A stretch of 64,000 nt of DNA. It comes from Sympetrum striolatum (lineage: Eukaryota > Arthropoda > Insecta > Odonata > Libellulidae). Of this stretch, positions 49,200-61,799 are shown one piece after another. Within the stretch, counting starts at the first letter, position 1. Each line of letters starts with the position of its first letter. Both the position numbers and the translations under genes were made by a program. A model generated the notes under the pieces. The model had not been told where the DNA came from. It searched no databases and worked only from the letters and a program-made list of their open reading frames with translations. The DNA lies in contig OX388348.1 of assembly GCA_947579665.1 (NCBI GenBank), forward strand, positions 7,316,001 to 7,380,000, in the 5' to 3' direction.

Positions 49200-50430
49200 C
49201 AGTCTACTGGAGAAGCTCTTAAGTTAGGAAGATATGTTGGAGTTACTTTCTGCCGTAGGCCAATCGTGGCTCGCGGGATGTATATCTAAATTTAAAATAT
49301 ATTTAATTACGCTACTTTGTTTCAGAAAGTGAAGGAGACTGCACCAACTCACAACAGTTGGTTTAGTTGTGCGGTGTTGCCTTATTGCCTTGAATTGCGA
49401 TGAAAGCACGAGAATCGAGTGACCGCGCATAGGAAATAAGCACACTCGGAATTAAGCAAGCGAAACTGCTCGAGTTTTCCTTGGAAAACAGCGAAATAAT
49501 TTTGGTGAGAAAGTAGATTTGCTCATGAAGGCTTAAAAACAGAGGAAAAATCGAATGAATTACAGAAATTGCCAATTTTGAGAGAGCAATGAAACACAAT
49601 CTAGAATATAGGAACGATCCAGGGCTGAGCTCATGAATAAGGGAGGAGAAATTTGATAAATAAGCAATAAGGATGATTGATAATATCTTGTATGGGAATA
49701 AAGACGTAGGTCTGGAAACACAACGTCAAAGGAATCTTTGGTATTCGTCCGCTTTAACGTACGATTTCCATCACCTACGTTCCTTTAGAATGGCTCTTCC
49801 GAAACACAGTTTTATAGGTCTCTTTGAGATCCACGGTGAAAGACGATTTGTGGATTCTGCTAAGAAATATTATAGCTCAATCATCTCTCGGAAACGGGGC
49901 TCTGGTCAAATTGACTTTTCGCATTCGCTTATCCTGAAAACGAAAAGTGTAAACAGATACGATCAGTAACGTGCGATTAGCCAACTCAACGCAGTTTAAA
50001 AATAGTATTTGAATTTGAAATGAAAATGAAGGGAAATATGGAAGAGAATTACGGAAGATCAGTTCGGGTTTAGAAAAGGGGAAAGAGAAGATTTTGGTAG
50101 AAACGTTATTTTTGAAGTATGAGCCTTTTTAAATCTAAATGTCTATTCCCCTCGCATGGAAATGCAAGCGGAGATTCAGCTCATTCGTTGCGTATATGGA
50201 AATCTGGCGATGACAAGTCTAACTTATGCGCTCCGCTGTAAATTGAATTCGGACAAAAAGAGAGGGTGTCGGCCATTTTCTAAGAAGGAGGCAAGAACTT
50301 TGGCAAGCGGCCCCTCCATTTCTTCTTTCGCTGAATTAATCATGAAACGATTTGACTCTGATCGAAATGCTCAAGAAACCGTTCAAAACTAAATTCATTG
50401 TATTACAGAAGAGCTAAAAGTTCATATATA
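49200..50430. other. No gene recognised
   Basis: Open frames at 49673-49969 and 50156-50392 are unrecognised. A short DQFGFRKG-like segment at about 50070 hints at an RT remnant. Confidence 0.35.
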
Positions 50431-50439
50431 AAGGGTAAT

Positions 50440-50765
50440 TGGTTACTTGGTACATTTTAATTTACATTGTATTATATTACAATATACGTACATTATATAT
50501 AAGAGTTGCTTACCCTTTCCCCCTTCTCGTGTGAGCGTTTTCCCGCACTGAGGGGTTTTCTCCAAAAGCCTTCAGCCGAGGAGTTTTTCCCCACATCCCA
50601 ATTCTTTCATTTACCTCATCTATGTTTACTTTATATATTTGTATTTATTTTTGTACACTTCCTCTTTTGTAATTAATTATAGATATCTTTAAAGGTTATG
50701 TGTAATAGAATCCCTTATGGGCCTCGCCAAATAAAGAGTTTTATTATTATTAGTATTATTATATA
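50440..50765 (+). repeat. Probable LINE 3' UTR
   Basis: Ends CTTATGGGCCTCGCCAAATA, AAGAGTTTTATTATTATT; an AATAAA and ATT-type tail are typical of arthropod LINE 3' ends. No coding sequence attached. Confidence 0.5.
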
Positions 50766-50770
50766 TATCA

Positions 50771-51908
50771 CCGGGAGAGATGCCATAGTCGCAGTATCCT
50801 TAAGGAAATCCTTAATATTGCTCTACTGATGGTGTTCAGTCAGTTGGAAGGCACCCGTCTATCTGCAAGAGTTTCACGGCGATTGATTCTTTTTACGCAA
50901 CTTTATAACATCATTTCAAGTAGGCACTGTTTTTCCGCCCTGTTATAAGATAGAGTATAATGTTTCTGGGATGGATCAGTTTAAATATTTGAATATGTTG
51001 AATTAAAGGGCGAAAACTTGTAGCTGTATGTTCATCTAATATCAACGTGCAGTAAATGGCCATCTTGGACAAGGTGTAGCCCCACTGGCTGTAAGGGCAT
51101 CTCTCCCGCACTGATAGGATAGAGTGTAGTGTATCTCTAGGTATATGTTCCTAATTAGTGTCAATTTAACTTCAAGGTGATACTGATTAAGATCAAAACG
51201 TTTGTTATCTACGTTTAAATTTCTATGCAAATTAAAATCCACGGTCGAATGCATGTTATGCTCGATCAAAAGATGACGCATTGTTTAGTAAGCATTGTTT
51301 GGGTGGAGCGTTTCGCCACTTTCAGATAGGAATGTGGCCCACTCACATGGAAATTACAAATATATTTTCTTTACGAAATCAAAAAATATCTTCTATGAGA
51401 ATGTTTTCCTCGAAGTTTCGAGATTTCGACAAAAATAAAAATTGTCCTATTTTTCCGGTTAAAACGGAAATATTTTGCGTAATAATATGTCACTAGCAAA
51501 AAAACCTGATGACAAAGCCTCAATATGCCTCTAGAGGAGGCTGATATGCCTCCTATGGGACTAGAAAATGAGGCAAATTCAGTAAAATTACGCTGTTTTA
51601 TAACACCTTCCCTCCTCGTCAATTCCTTTATATAAATAACAAGCGTTTTCCAGATTAAATTCAGTTTAAGCTAATGGGACATCTCTCCCACAGAGGTGGT
51701 GCGTCTCACCCGAACACTCGGGAGGGATGGCCCAATGCATGGATGCAGATAAAGTTTAATATTTTGGGTGAAAATGTTTTTAAACAAAATTTGTTAATAT
51801 ACTGTTAATAATAAATAAATTGTACATTCTATCACGCAGTTTCAAATTCTTGTCATCGCTTAAGTCATTGTTATGAAGTAATTTTCTTAGGTGGGGCATC
51901 TCTCCCGG
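50771..51908. repeat. Region bounded by inverted CCGGGAGAGATGCC, with internal copies
   Basis: CCGGGAGAGATGCC at 50771-50784 is the inverse of GGGCATCTCTCCCGG at 51894-51908. Two more copies in the right-end orientation lie at 51095-51108 and 51675-51689 (the latter with changes). A GATAGGATAGAGT-type segment is also repeated (50945, 51115). This may be a DNA element with terminal and subterminal binding sites; no target duplication was found. Confidence 0.6.
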
Positions 51909-51909
51909 A

Positions 51910-53160
51910 ATTACCTTATGTTTGTTGAGATTATTTAAGCTGATAGTTTCCTTCACTCATAATTCACTCATTATTACATGCCTCCGTAATTTAGCCGTCG
52001 TATCCCTTCAATTATATCTTTCAATATGAAGAAAATGAATGTTTGTTATCCCTTGATTCTTATCTTCTGTTGCTTCATATCATGTTTCGGAGCCATACAC
52101 TGCATTGAGTCCTATTGCCTGTGATGCCTAGGAATTCTTATGCCCTAAGTTTGCCTAGAAATCACTCTGTCATCGCCTAAGTTTTATTTTATACTTGCGA
52201 TACACCGAGTATACATAAGTTCGCTGCGGTATCCATCGCTAAAAGCACCGCATCCTAAAGCGCTGGGGTTGAAAATATTTCCAAAAGGGGTCATCGTGAA
52301 AGAGATGAAAGGAAAATTCAAAGAAAGCTATTCTTTCCGCGCCGAGAACTCTGAGTTTGGTTGGTCGCTTCGTTCAATCTTCCCATCGATTTTGCGCCGA
52401 GTGCTGTGACCATCGGCTTCATTTACATCGATAAGCAATTATTCTCATTATCATTCAACGAACATGCTATTTCGGCGGGTCTATTGCTTTATAAGTACAT
52501 CCAACCATTCAGAACTTCTTAGCCAATAGGAGAAAGAAAATATAAAAATTGTAGAGAGTAAGCGATGGAGGTAATATGAAAAGAAATAGGAAGAAGACGA
52601 AAGAGAGTAGCATGAGGAGAAAAAATAATTCGAGAGGTGAGAGAAAGTTTATACACTTATAATATTGATGAAAAGCAGTTATTGATGGCCAAATCTTCAG
52701 TCTACAACACCATTGCAATAAAAGAGTTAATGTAGGCATTTAAAAAGCACTAGTTTTCCGGAAATTCTATCTTTCCATCGCCATGACCTGTTTCCTCTTT
52801 GCCCTCTCAAGATCCTCAGCTGCACTCACTCAATCCTACGCCTCAATTTAAATTATTTCTTCAGGTTCATGTTAAAATTGTGACGACGAGAAAAAACTAT
52901 TTATCCTCTAAGATGCCATCACCCGAAATTTCGAGCGATCTCAATTGCTCAAAACACGATGGAAAACTTTTCCGCTCGTATGCAGCAATGCCTGCACAAT
53001 AGAAAACTTCAACATTTGAGTGATTTTACCGTCAGAAATTAAATTAAAGTTTCAAATTTTGGTATATTTCTTAAATGGAATTATTATCCTTTTAAAACGT
53101 AAAAAATTGCTATTCCTTAAAAAATGGAAAATAAAAGAATACATATATATATATATATAT
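51910..53160. other. No gene recognised
   Basis: No convincing coding or repeat structure apart from a short (TA)n at about 53144-53162. Confidence 0.4.
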
Positions 53161-53167
53161 ATTTTTT

Positions 53168-53251
53168 TTTTCCACACTAATGGATTTTATTAACCGACCG
53201 GCTTCGGTGCAAAGCCAAGGTTTTGGTTGGTTAATGAAATCCATGTGGAAA
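53168..53251. repeat. Foldback element
   Basis: Arms TTTCCACACTAATGGATTTT continuing ATTAACCGACC, and the complement of TTTCCACATGGATTTCATTA continuing ACCAACC, differ by a 3-nt gap and two changes. The centre contains CGACCGGCTTCGG. Confidence 0.8.
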
Positions 53252-53259
53252 TATACGAA

Positions 53260-55550
53260 GTTCTTTTACTTTCCATTTAGAATGTCGTACGATAAAGTAC
53301 GGTCAAGCAGGATAGAATTTATTCCTAATTATTTATTTGTTATTCATTATTTTAAATTTATTTACTATTGTATGACATCCATCCCTCCTCCCTTTCGGAT
53401 CCTGTGTTTAATTCGACGGGAATTATATTCTCGAAGGATCACTCTTAAAAAGAAAGAAAATGGCCACTAGTGTACGATTCGAATAAATCCTTTGCTAAAC
53501 GTGTTACGTATTATTCATTTAAGAATATGTTTTTCTTGTATGTATTTGGAGGCGATATCACGTAATTATGCCTTTGCGAAAAAACTATGCTTATATAGAA
53601 CTTAGGCAGTTACCACTCAGCGTAATAAAAACATACTTTTCTATATGTCCATAACCTTGAATACATCCTTCCACAAATTAGATATTTTTCGCTACATTCA
53701 TGCACTCGGTATATGGAGAGCAAAGTTACTGTAAGAATACAAATATATGTATTTTACCATCCATTCCACCCATTTGTAAAATTTTCCCTCATTTACTTCC
53801 CTAATTAAGAACAATATAAATAGGATTTTGAGTGTATTGGAATTTAAATTTGGCGTCCTGAAGGTGCCTGAATCGCAGGGATTATGTTAAGAGGAGATTA
53901 ATAACCAGCGGAGGATTAAATAAAAAAACTAAAATCTAAAATTACTACAAAAGTGTGTTTACCTTCATTCAAAGCCTATTACACGCAATTGCCGAACGCA
54001 TTAAAGCAGTGACTAATTTCAAATGTTTGAATTCCTACAACTTTAAATTTATATACCCAATGGGATAGCCTTCCCAAATCATCGAATTCTATCCTGGTAT
54101 GAATGACATCGAATATGCATGTTTTACTGGGAGTTAATTAAATTTTTGATTGGTATTTAAGGATAAGTAATAGTTGAAGTGAGGAGGCTGAGATGTGAAG
54201 AGTCCTCAGGCAGATAAGGCCTCTTTCATGTCGCTGTCCGCCGTTTCCCGAGGACCACGCTTGCGTTCTATTCGAATGAAATGTCGCCATCGTTCCTTAA
54301 TGCCTGCACAAATCGGGACCGAGTTTATTATCAAACCGATGTATTTTTGTCTTTGATCCGTAATTCCGTCTTTTCAAATTTGAAATATCTCAAGTTTTGC
54401 CCTCACATTTCTTGAAAGCCATCTCCGATTGTGTTTTTCCGCTAAATATTTTTACTCCTTAACATAGATCTCTTTCCTTCCATGCACGAATCGCCATTTG
54501 AGTCTCCGAATCAAATGAGCAATGGAATTAAGAGGCACACAATCTAGTCATTGCAGGGGTCTCTTCCTTCAATTCTTGATCTTCGGAAGATTTCGCTTGC
54601 TATGCTTAATCATTACTGATTGCACGCAAATGACAAGCATAATTATATTACTGATTTATGTGATTTGTATAATTTTAGTTGCATTTAGGTCTTGCAGAAC
54701 TTTTCATGGTTCCATTTTCGTGAATTTTCTCCTGAATGTTATACATTTTTCATTTCAGAATTAGGTTGTTTTATCTATTTCCTTCTGTTTTTTGATTTTT
54801 GTTTTATTTAGAAAGATATATCTACAAGTCTTCCAAAAAAACTAACTATACGCTTCAAAAAAATTGGTTAAATGAAAAACGAGATAAGGCTAACTCTCGC
54901 TCTTAAATAGATACGTTTTAACATTATTATTCATTAAAATAATAGTGAATTACTTTCTCAAAGATTAGTACGATTATTCCTTAGACGTTTTCTCTTTTCT
55001 CGTATTTTTTGAATATTTAAAGTCACTACTTATCGACGTGCGTTAAGGATAGTTAAACTCTTGGTTAAAAAATCTGACTGGCCGCTTCTAGAAGCCCCAG
55101 TTACATCCTTCGCTTGAATTCCCGTGAGGAAGTCCTGTGATCTTATGGAGCAGCTCGTGCGATCAGGAGATTAGGAATATTTAAGTTCTTGGACTTCGAG
55201 TTTTCTCTGAGGATAAACTGAAATGAACTGAAAACAAATGAAAGGGAGTTTTTGTAGGACTGGAAATTAGTTTCTTTTCTCTTAATCCTACTAATTTGAT
55301 GCCTTTTAAGACGCGGTGTATTCATTTAATCGCAAGACTATTATACGACGCATGCTAACAGCATTTAAGGCTGTAGTCATCAAGACTGTTTTGGAGACAC
55401 AGGGATATGGGATGGATGGCTGCTGTTGGATTACAAAACAGCGAAAGGATAAGATGAACAGGACAAAAGAGACCAAAAAACATTACTCGGTTACAAATGT
55501 ATGAGTGACAAATGCTACTTTGAACGTGTTCGTCAGACATTAAAATAAAA
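53260..55550. other. No gene recognised
   Basis: Short open frames only; no family motifs seen on either strand. Confidence 0.4.
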
Positions 55551-55558
55551 TTTATGTG

Positions 55559-55734
55559 GTAAATCCTCACTTGTTGGAATTTCGTAGAAACCATCTTATA
55601 AGGAAAACACTTACACAATATATACGTCAGTCGACCGGTTTCGTCAACGTGTTGACGTCATCAGGCACCTGTACTATTGTGGAAGTTTTTCTTTTGAGAT
55701 GGTTTCTACGATATTCCAGCAAGTGAGGATTTAC
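55559..55734. repeat. Foldback element with 38-bp arms
   Basis: Arms 55559-55596 and 55697-55734 (GTAAATCCTCACTTG through CGTAGAAACCATCT) are complementary with two mismatches. The centre holds a hammerhead-like core on the minus strand. Confidence 0.92.
55633..55664 (-). ncRNA. Hammerhead-ribozyme-like core
   Basis: Minus strand: CTGATGA (55664-55658), a hairpin CGTCAA-CACG-TTGACG, then GAAACCGGTC (55642-55633). Same order and same ACCGGT as at 30.8 kb, with different stem bases that still pair, which argues for a conserved structure. As there, the junction next to CTGATGA departs slightly from the canonical core. Confidence 0.55.
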
Positions 55735-55765
55735 GCAAAGCAACTGAGGAAATGAAGGAGGAAAA

Positions 55766-56122
55766 ATGAACAAAGGAAGAGAGCGACGCTTTATTGCGGC
55801 GATTGGCCAAAAAACAATCGACGGCGGAGCAACCATTTGGAACAGATGCGATCTTCTGCTGTTTTTGCGGCTTCTCGAGAAAGTTGCAAGCAGCTTCCAC
55901 TTTTTTGCTATGACGACTGCAGCCGGTGCTGTGCAAAAAAGATTACATCTTCTTCCTGCGTTGTTGCAGCACATTTTTGCCTCAGGGTGGTTCTTCCTTT
56001 TGTATGACCTGGATTATCTGAAGAAATGGATTCTTGATTATTCAGTTGTTTTTTCAGAGGCTGTCAGCCGGAGGGCGGTTCGGTTCATCACCGCCATTGG
56101 TTACAGAGGAGAAAGGGGATGA
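55766..56122 (+). CDS. Unrecognised 118-codon open frame
   Basis: Starts at an ATG and runs without stop (MNKGRERRFIAAIGQKTIDG onward). No domain is recognised, and the minus strand is open over most of the same stretch (55627-55974), so base composition may explain both. It directly follows the foldback element. I include it only because it is among the longest intact frames outside known elements. Confidence 0.15.
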   Translation: MNKGRERRFIAAIGQKTIDGGATIWNRCDLLLFLRLLEKVASSFHFFAMTTAAGAVQKRLHLLPALLQHIFASGWFFLLYDLDYLKKWILDYSVVFSEAVSRRAVRFITAIGYRGERG

Positions 56123-56129
56123 GGCATTA

Positions 56130-58830
56130 AGTTTTTCTCCTTACTTTGAAGTATCCATCTCTGTCTCTTCATATTTAAACGTTTCCTCCGTTTCCACAAC
56201 TTTCTCTTGTAACAATTCAACTTACCTTATTCCATCGTCTCCTCGTCTCAAAGCGATTACTTAAACGCCTTCATTTGGATCTTCACATCTTCTCTTGAGG
56301 TGGTCGATTTAACGCTTTCGACTGAAGACTTTTCATGATATCAAAAACTCTTCGTCATCAATCTCCTTAGCTGTTCCTTTACTTGCTCTAACCACCTTTC
56401 GTCTCCATCTCCTATTCTACTATTACAACTACTATTCCAGCTTTAAATCCTCAAATCTACAAGTACCACATCTTTCGTCAATTTCCTACATTTGTGAAAA
56501 CTAGGGGATCTAATTTGTAATAATATCTGAATTTGAAATAAGCTGAGATGTTGAGCTGATTCAACCATTTCCTCATTTTGAGTGCATCGTTCATAAAGAA
56601 CCCCTTTTATGCACTCCTTTGGCTGATATCTATGAGATCTGCAGTCGCAACGATTGCGTAAATTCTTTGAACCCTTTTTTAATCCCCGTTCTATGCCATG
56701 TTTACAATATTTCACGTATTAAATGGGACGAACATACGGAGATTTATTGAAATCTACTCTTTCGAGACGATATTAAAAAATCATGAACACAGATTGCATT
56801 CGTACTCAAACACCCGGCAGATTGATAAAATGCAACCAAATTGAATATAATCAAGCAATATATCTAATAATGTAACAGGATATTTCAATCGGCAGTAAAT
56901 TTTATCCGGTAATTGCTCACATAAAAAGAGTGATCTAAGATAACAATAGGATCTCTACGTTTTACACTTCTAAAATCGGGGAAGCAGAAACGACGGAGAA
57001 ATCACAAGAGAGTCTAATAAAAGCAACGAATAAGACTTGGCGCGTGCAGTTTCAAAGACAATCCGTGAGGAGAGAAATCTTACACGAAGTTTCAGCTTTA
57101 GATGTAGATTAAGAAAATATTTCACAAGGAAATTCATTAAAACATATAATATTGAAATTCAAGACATAGAGTAAGCACAGGTTTGTAGTTATTTTGATCA
57201 ACTGGTCGGATATGTATATAGCAAATAACGAGGATTTAAAATTTGTAGTTGAGCTCAATCCATTCGTGATAAATTGGAAGAATCTATTCACAAATGCAAT
57301 TTAAAGTTAAATACAGTGACCCACACCTGTGCATGCCGTGTTTTCAAGCTGAACCATCGATGACGTCCTGAGGTATGGCCGCAGCATCTTCCTAAGTGAG
57401 ACAATATTACGTCTGAAGTGTCGGAAGCTGCGAAACACGTTTTATTTCTCCAATCAATCGAGGGAATGAGCAGGTTTCGTAATCATAACTCCGATTGAAT
57501 CACTTGAATGTATGTACATACAATGAGGTGTTATTATTTTCGAGAAAAAACTGTTTTTAATCACCAATATGTGAATGTATTATTCTCCCAATATCGCCAA
57601 TCAACTCGATCTTAATATTATCCATAGGCGATTCAGGTTGAAGCACAAATTTTGTGATGCAACGTGAGATATTTAGACAATTATTTAGATTGTTTAGACA
57701 ATACGAACATGTGTATTTCACTGAGTAGTTTTTTTAGAACTTCTACTTCTTTGGTCGCGTAAAATTTGTTAGGTATAATCTTAAAAAGTTTATTCTTCAC
57801 TAAATACGCGAAATAAAATATCAGAACCCAGATAGTTTGCTTTTTTACGGTTCGACTATTTCAGATAATACTCGTACAGAAACAGGTGGAACAAGGGAAG
57901 GGAAGCTTGAAATGAAAGACCTTAGGAAAAAATATTTCCTCACACATTTTTCCTCCGGACTTCTCAAATTGTATTCGCAGCCTTCCTTTCGATTCTTATT
58001 CTGACGCACTGTACCACGAATAGTGTACAAACAATTTCCACCATTCCGTGCTCCTTTGTGCTTCACTACGTCGAATTTTCAGCGATCGCTTTCATAATTT
58101 TGCGCATCTATTCCTGATGCATGTAATTCGTTGGAAACTCATGCATTGCTTCTAGCATTCTATTAAATAAATAGTAATCTATGTTCCTGTATGGTCAATG
58201 TTTATTTGGCTAGAATACTGTCGCGATAGCATTGCTTAACCTAACAATGAGGTTGTGGGGCAGATCGGGTGGGGGAGAACTAACTATGCCTCCATCTTTT
58301 GGTGATACTGAAGAAGATGACGACGGCCTTTCTGTTCCTGGCTACTCAGTGGAGGGCTGATCTACCAGTCGCCGTAAGTGGACACGCGATACTTGTGTCG
58401 GAATAGATAGTGAAGACGATGAGACCTACCACATATGAGTATTATGTGAATGACATGTTTATTTAATACTCTACATAAGTTATCTTTTAATTTTTTTAGT
58501 TTTTTCAAGTTAATTTCAGTTCAGTTCAGTCCATAATATTTTCTCATTTTTATAACATAGTACCCCATTTTGCACCAGGGGCGGGGCAAAACGTCGAAAT
58601 TTACACTTCTTTAAAAGCCCATTAATACTATTCTAAAAATGCTACATATGCAATACCAAAAATATAACACTTTTTACAAAGTTAACATTCTAATAATGTT
58701 TTTAATATCATTATACCGTAAATTGTTACGTTCCTTATACCCTAAAAAAATAACAGAGAAAATGAAGTATTCCATACTGCCCTACATTCCCCTACATATA
58801 ATATGTAATAATATAAATATTCGTATATGA
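56130..58830. other. No gene recognised
   Basis: A short acidic frame near 58290-58360 (FGDTEEDDDGLSVPGYS) recalls acidic transposase N-termini, but nothing confirms it. Confidence 0.35.
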
Positions 58831-58831
58831 A

Positions 58832-59000
58832 TACGAGTAAACGTTGCTTGCATTATGCAAGCATATGTTCAAAGTACTGCACCTCGTATAGTTCTATTCA
58901 GTTTGAAAATTTAGGAACCCAAATTTCTCTACGTAAAAATCGATTCTGTATCCAAGTGACCTGGTGTCGAACCCAGGACCTTTTTGTAAGATGATATTCC
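58832..59000 (-). repeat. Modular repeat, 3' end fragment
   Basis: On the minus strand GGTCCTGGGTTCGACACCAGG (about 58985-58963) is one module motif, and the hairpin GCTTGCATAATGCAAGC then CAACGTTTACTCGTA ends at 58832, followed by T. Confidence 0.75.
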
Positions 59001-59110
59001 ATATAACTATCTGGTTTTGGCAACTCTGACCGTTTCTAAAATTACAGGAATATAAATACGGAATGTCTTTAACAGAGAAAAATAATTAGAGGTTTAAAAT
59101 CTCCGTCTTC

Positions 59111-59218
59111 GTCGGCCTTCCTCGTCTTGTTCCCCAGTAGTAGGAGAAAACAAGAAAAGAATGCCTTTAAGAGTTCTTGTTTTCTCCAACTACCGGGGAA
59201 CTACAAGAGGAACGCCGA
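59111..59218. repeat. Foldback element
   Basis: Arms of about 45 bp: GTCGGCCTTCCTCGTCTTGT, TCCCCAGTAGTAGGAGAAAA, CAAG against its complement, with several mismatches, around an 18-nt loop. The right arm runs into LINE coding sequence. Confidence 0.82.
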
Positions 59219-59224
59219 AGACTG

Positions 59225-60240
59225 TATTATTTATCGATCAATAAAAACCTTGGAAACTGCACCGCATTACAGGAGGATCTTACAGAATCAAACATATGGC
59301 TTGTTAAAAATATATTAAAATGTAATGCTAGCAAAATCAAACTAATTAATTTCAACCGAAATAGATTTAAATTCAATTATAACACAGGAGAATCACGTGT
59401 ACCGACTGTTAAGGGCATATCGATATCTAAGTATCACCTTCAATAATACTTTAAAATGGGCCCGTCATGTTGAGAACATAACATGCAAGGCGAACTGAAC
59501 CCTTCACTTCGTAATCAGAAACCTTAGGGAGTGCCGTAGGGAAGTTAAGGAATAGGCATACTTAACACTTGTTTGACCAATGCTTGAGTATGGCGATAGC
59601 ATTTGGGTCCCACACCAAAAAGGACAGGCAAACTAGAAAAAGTGCATATGAGAGCAGTAAGATTCGTGTTGATATGGGAAGACAGATAGCGTCACTGCGA
59701 TGGTTGAAGAACTTGGCTGGAAAAAATTAAAATACAGACGTCAAGTGAAAAGGGAATATACGCAAAACTATTACTGGAAAGCCTTCATTGAAAGAATTAA
59801 GCAAGAGACTCAGAAAACCGGATTACCTCGGGAGAAACGACCATAATCATAAAGTCGCTACCCTTAAGCAGAGAACAGATGTTTGTAAATATTCATTTCT
59901 AAATCGGGGAATAGTAGAATGGAACAATATACCTGGAGATGTTTAAGAACCAATTCCCCTTCTTATAATGTATTTATCAATAACATTAAAGGGTTTCGTG
60001 ATTTTGTTTTAATGATATTGTGATTTTTTAATTATTGTAATATTATTGTGATATTTTCATTATTGTATGAAAGCTTTAAATTTTGAAATATTTTTGTAAT
60101 TATATGTAAGACGGGAGGCCTTTGGGGGTTTCCCTCCCGACTAGGGTGAATATCAGGCAAATTATTTAATTTTCCCTCTCCTAACAGGAATGACTACCAC
60201 CTAGCCTGGTGCCTATTTGTAGTCATTAAGAATAAATAAA
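59225..60240 (+). pseudogene. CR1-like LINE 3' portion with 3' UTR
   Basis: ALQEDLTESNIWLVKNILKC and KIKLINFNRNRFKFNY are the RT thumb. NNTLKWARHVENITCKAN, LHFVIRNLRECRREVKE, LTLV-PMLEYGDSIWVPHQKG and KPDYLGRNDHNHKVATLKQR, KYSFLNRGIVEWNNIPGD follow in order to about 59945. The 3' UTR has a strong stem-loop (ACGGGAGG / CCTCCCG, about 60110-60142), and the copy ends in AATAAATAAA near 60240. Several stops and frame changes; 5' truncated, as usual for LINEs. Confidence 0.85.
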
Positions 60241-60450
60241 TTACATGGAAACGTAAAACCCAGTGTGTCAATAGAGATCATAAATTCATTTCATACACTC
60301 AGTTTATGGTTTCCGTAATCATCCTTGGCTCGATGCCACAGCGACATTTTAATTCCTGTATGCATTTCAGATGGAGATAGCGGAACGTTATTTTAGGGCC
60401 TTCCCGGTATTATATCGACTTCAAAATTTGGATTAAACCACCGTTTTCCC
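60241..60450 (+). repeat. Modular repeat fragment
   Basis: Contains AATAGAGATCATAAATTCAT, CATCCTTGGCTCGATGCCAC, GATGGAGATAGCGGAACG and CCTTCCCGGTATTATATCGA, matching one to two modules of the 43.3-kb copy. It abuts the LINE poly(A)-type tail. Confidence 0.72.
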
Positions 60451-61300
60451 TCCCAGATCGTTCCCATCTCGATACCAGAAGGGTTCGACATCAGGTGGTA
60501 CAGAGAAGTGGCAGTGGATGCTGTAGATCCACACTATGCCATAGAGAGTTTGTCCCCAATTCGCTGTCCTCGAAGAGCCCTTTGCTGAATTTCGATGATT
60601 AAGGCAAGGTTTTTCGCTCCGAAAATATTGTTATTTATAGCACAAAAGGTCTCATTTCTTTTATTTTTCGTTGAAAAAAATATATCCGCTTCTTTTTCCA
60701 CTTTCCTCAAGGTTTTCGGGGTATTGGCGAAGGGGTATGCAAAATCTAATTTACTCTTTCTGCTTCGTTAGATCTTAAGCGGGGGAAACCAATCTCTCAT
60801 AATTTGTAACTATCCGCGGCACTGGAGCCCTTTTCAACACCGTATTCGAAAGGAAGACGTCCGCGAGAAAGCTGTCGTGGCAAATGAAGAACATCGAAGT
60901 GAAACCCGAAAGAACCTCTTAGAAAGAAAGAATGATTTCATTGGGTTTTCCCTTTTGAAGAATGGACCATGAAAAGGCCATTAGTAAAGCAAATCCAGCC
61001 TAGAATTTACTCTTAAAGCAAAATTCTAGATTTATTTGATTAGAATCGCAGGAAACAATTATGTGATATATGGATGGTGCATTGGAATGTGAGCCGTAGA
61101 GTTTGGTGTTTGGTGCTCGCAAGAATGACCTTTGAATTAAAAAATATTATTAGATATATATACGTTAGAAATGGACAAATGTGGCAAGGTAAATACAACT
61201 TCATGCAGAACTCTACATAATTACATCAGTGATTACATTTCGTCTAAAAGTAATAACAAATAATCAATCTGTAATACATATTATTACATTGTTTTTAAAT
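60451..61300. other. No gene recognised
   Basis: Nothing recognisable on either strand. Confidence 0.4.
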
Positions 61301-61309
61301 ATATATATT

Positions 61310-61760
61310 TGCTTTGTGAGAAGGGACTGAAAATTTCTTTGTATAGGCCAAGTCACTCTGTGTACAAACGAGAATTTTCCAACATTTTTTCCTTGGCCCT
61401 CCGTTCTGACTCTAAATCCAATAAAAATAAAAATCCCTATAAAACAGGTAATAACCTCTTCTGCAGATCTTTCCAAGATGCCTCTCCCGGGTATGTCCGA
61501 TACATACATGCCAATCTATTGACCTCTCCTCTCTTACTCAGTGCTTCTCATTTCAGTTCTTTTACATCTCTGTGACACTCTCATCTCTACTGAATTTTCC
61601 CAATAAAACTCTTGCAGCTTTTCTCTAAATCGTTTCCAGTTTGAGAATGTCGTTCTTATGGAGGGATACAGCTGATTCCAGCACTGAACTGACTAGCGTC
61701 TGATATGTCAGGATTTTGGCGTCTTTTGAACCTCCTTTTACATTTCTCATTATAAAAAGT
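61310..61760 (-). pseudogene. CR1-like LINE C-terminal fragment
   Basis: From about 61750 on the minus strand: MRNVKGGSKDAKILTYQTLV, SSVLESAV, LKLETI-RKAARVLLGKFS and, further on, a LACMYRTYPGEASWKDLQKR-like stretch. These are the RNLKG, YxTLVRPxLEYA and QRKAARF blocks of the post-RT region. Stops are present. Confidence 0.72.
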
Positions 61761-61799
61761 AGATTTTTATAACCTCTATATATCCCCAGTATAAGTTTT

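Noticed and set aside
50040..50130. DQFGFRKG-like segment, possible RT motif
   Set aside because: Only about eight residues match; flanking sequence does not continue into RT motifs in any frame.
55627..55974. 115-codon minus-strand frame overlapping the foldback
   Set aside because: Runs through the foldback and hammerhead-like core, overlaps an open plus-strand frame, and has no domain.
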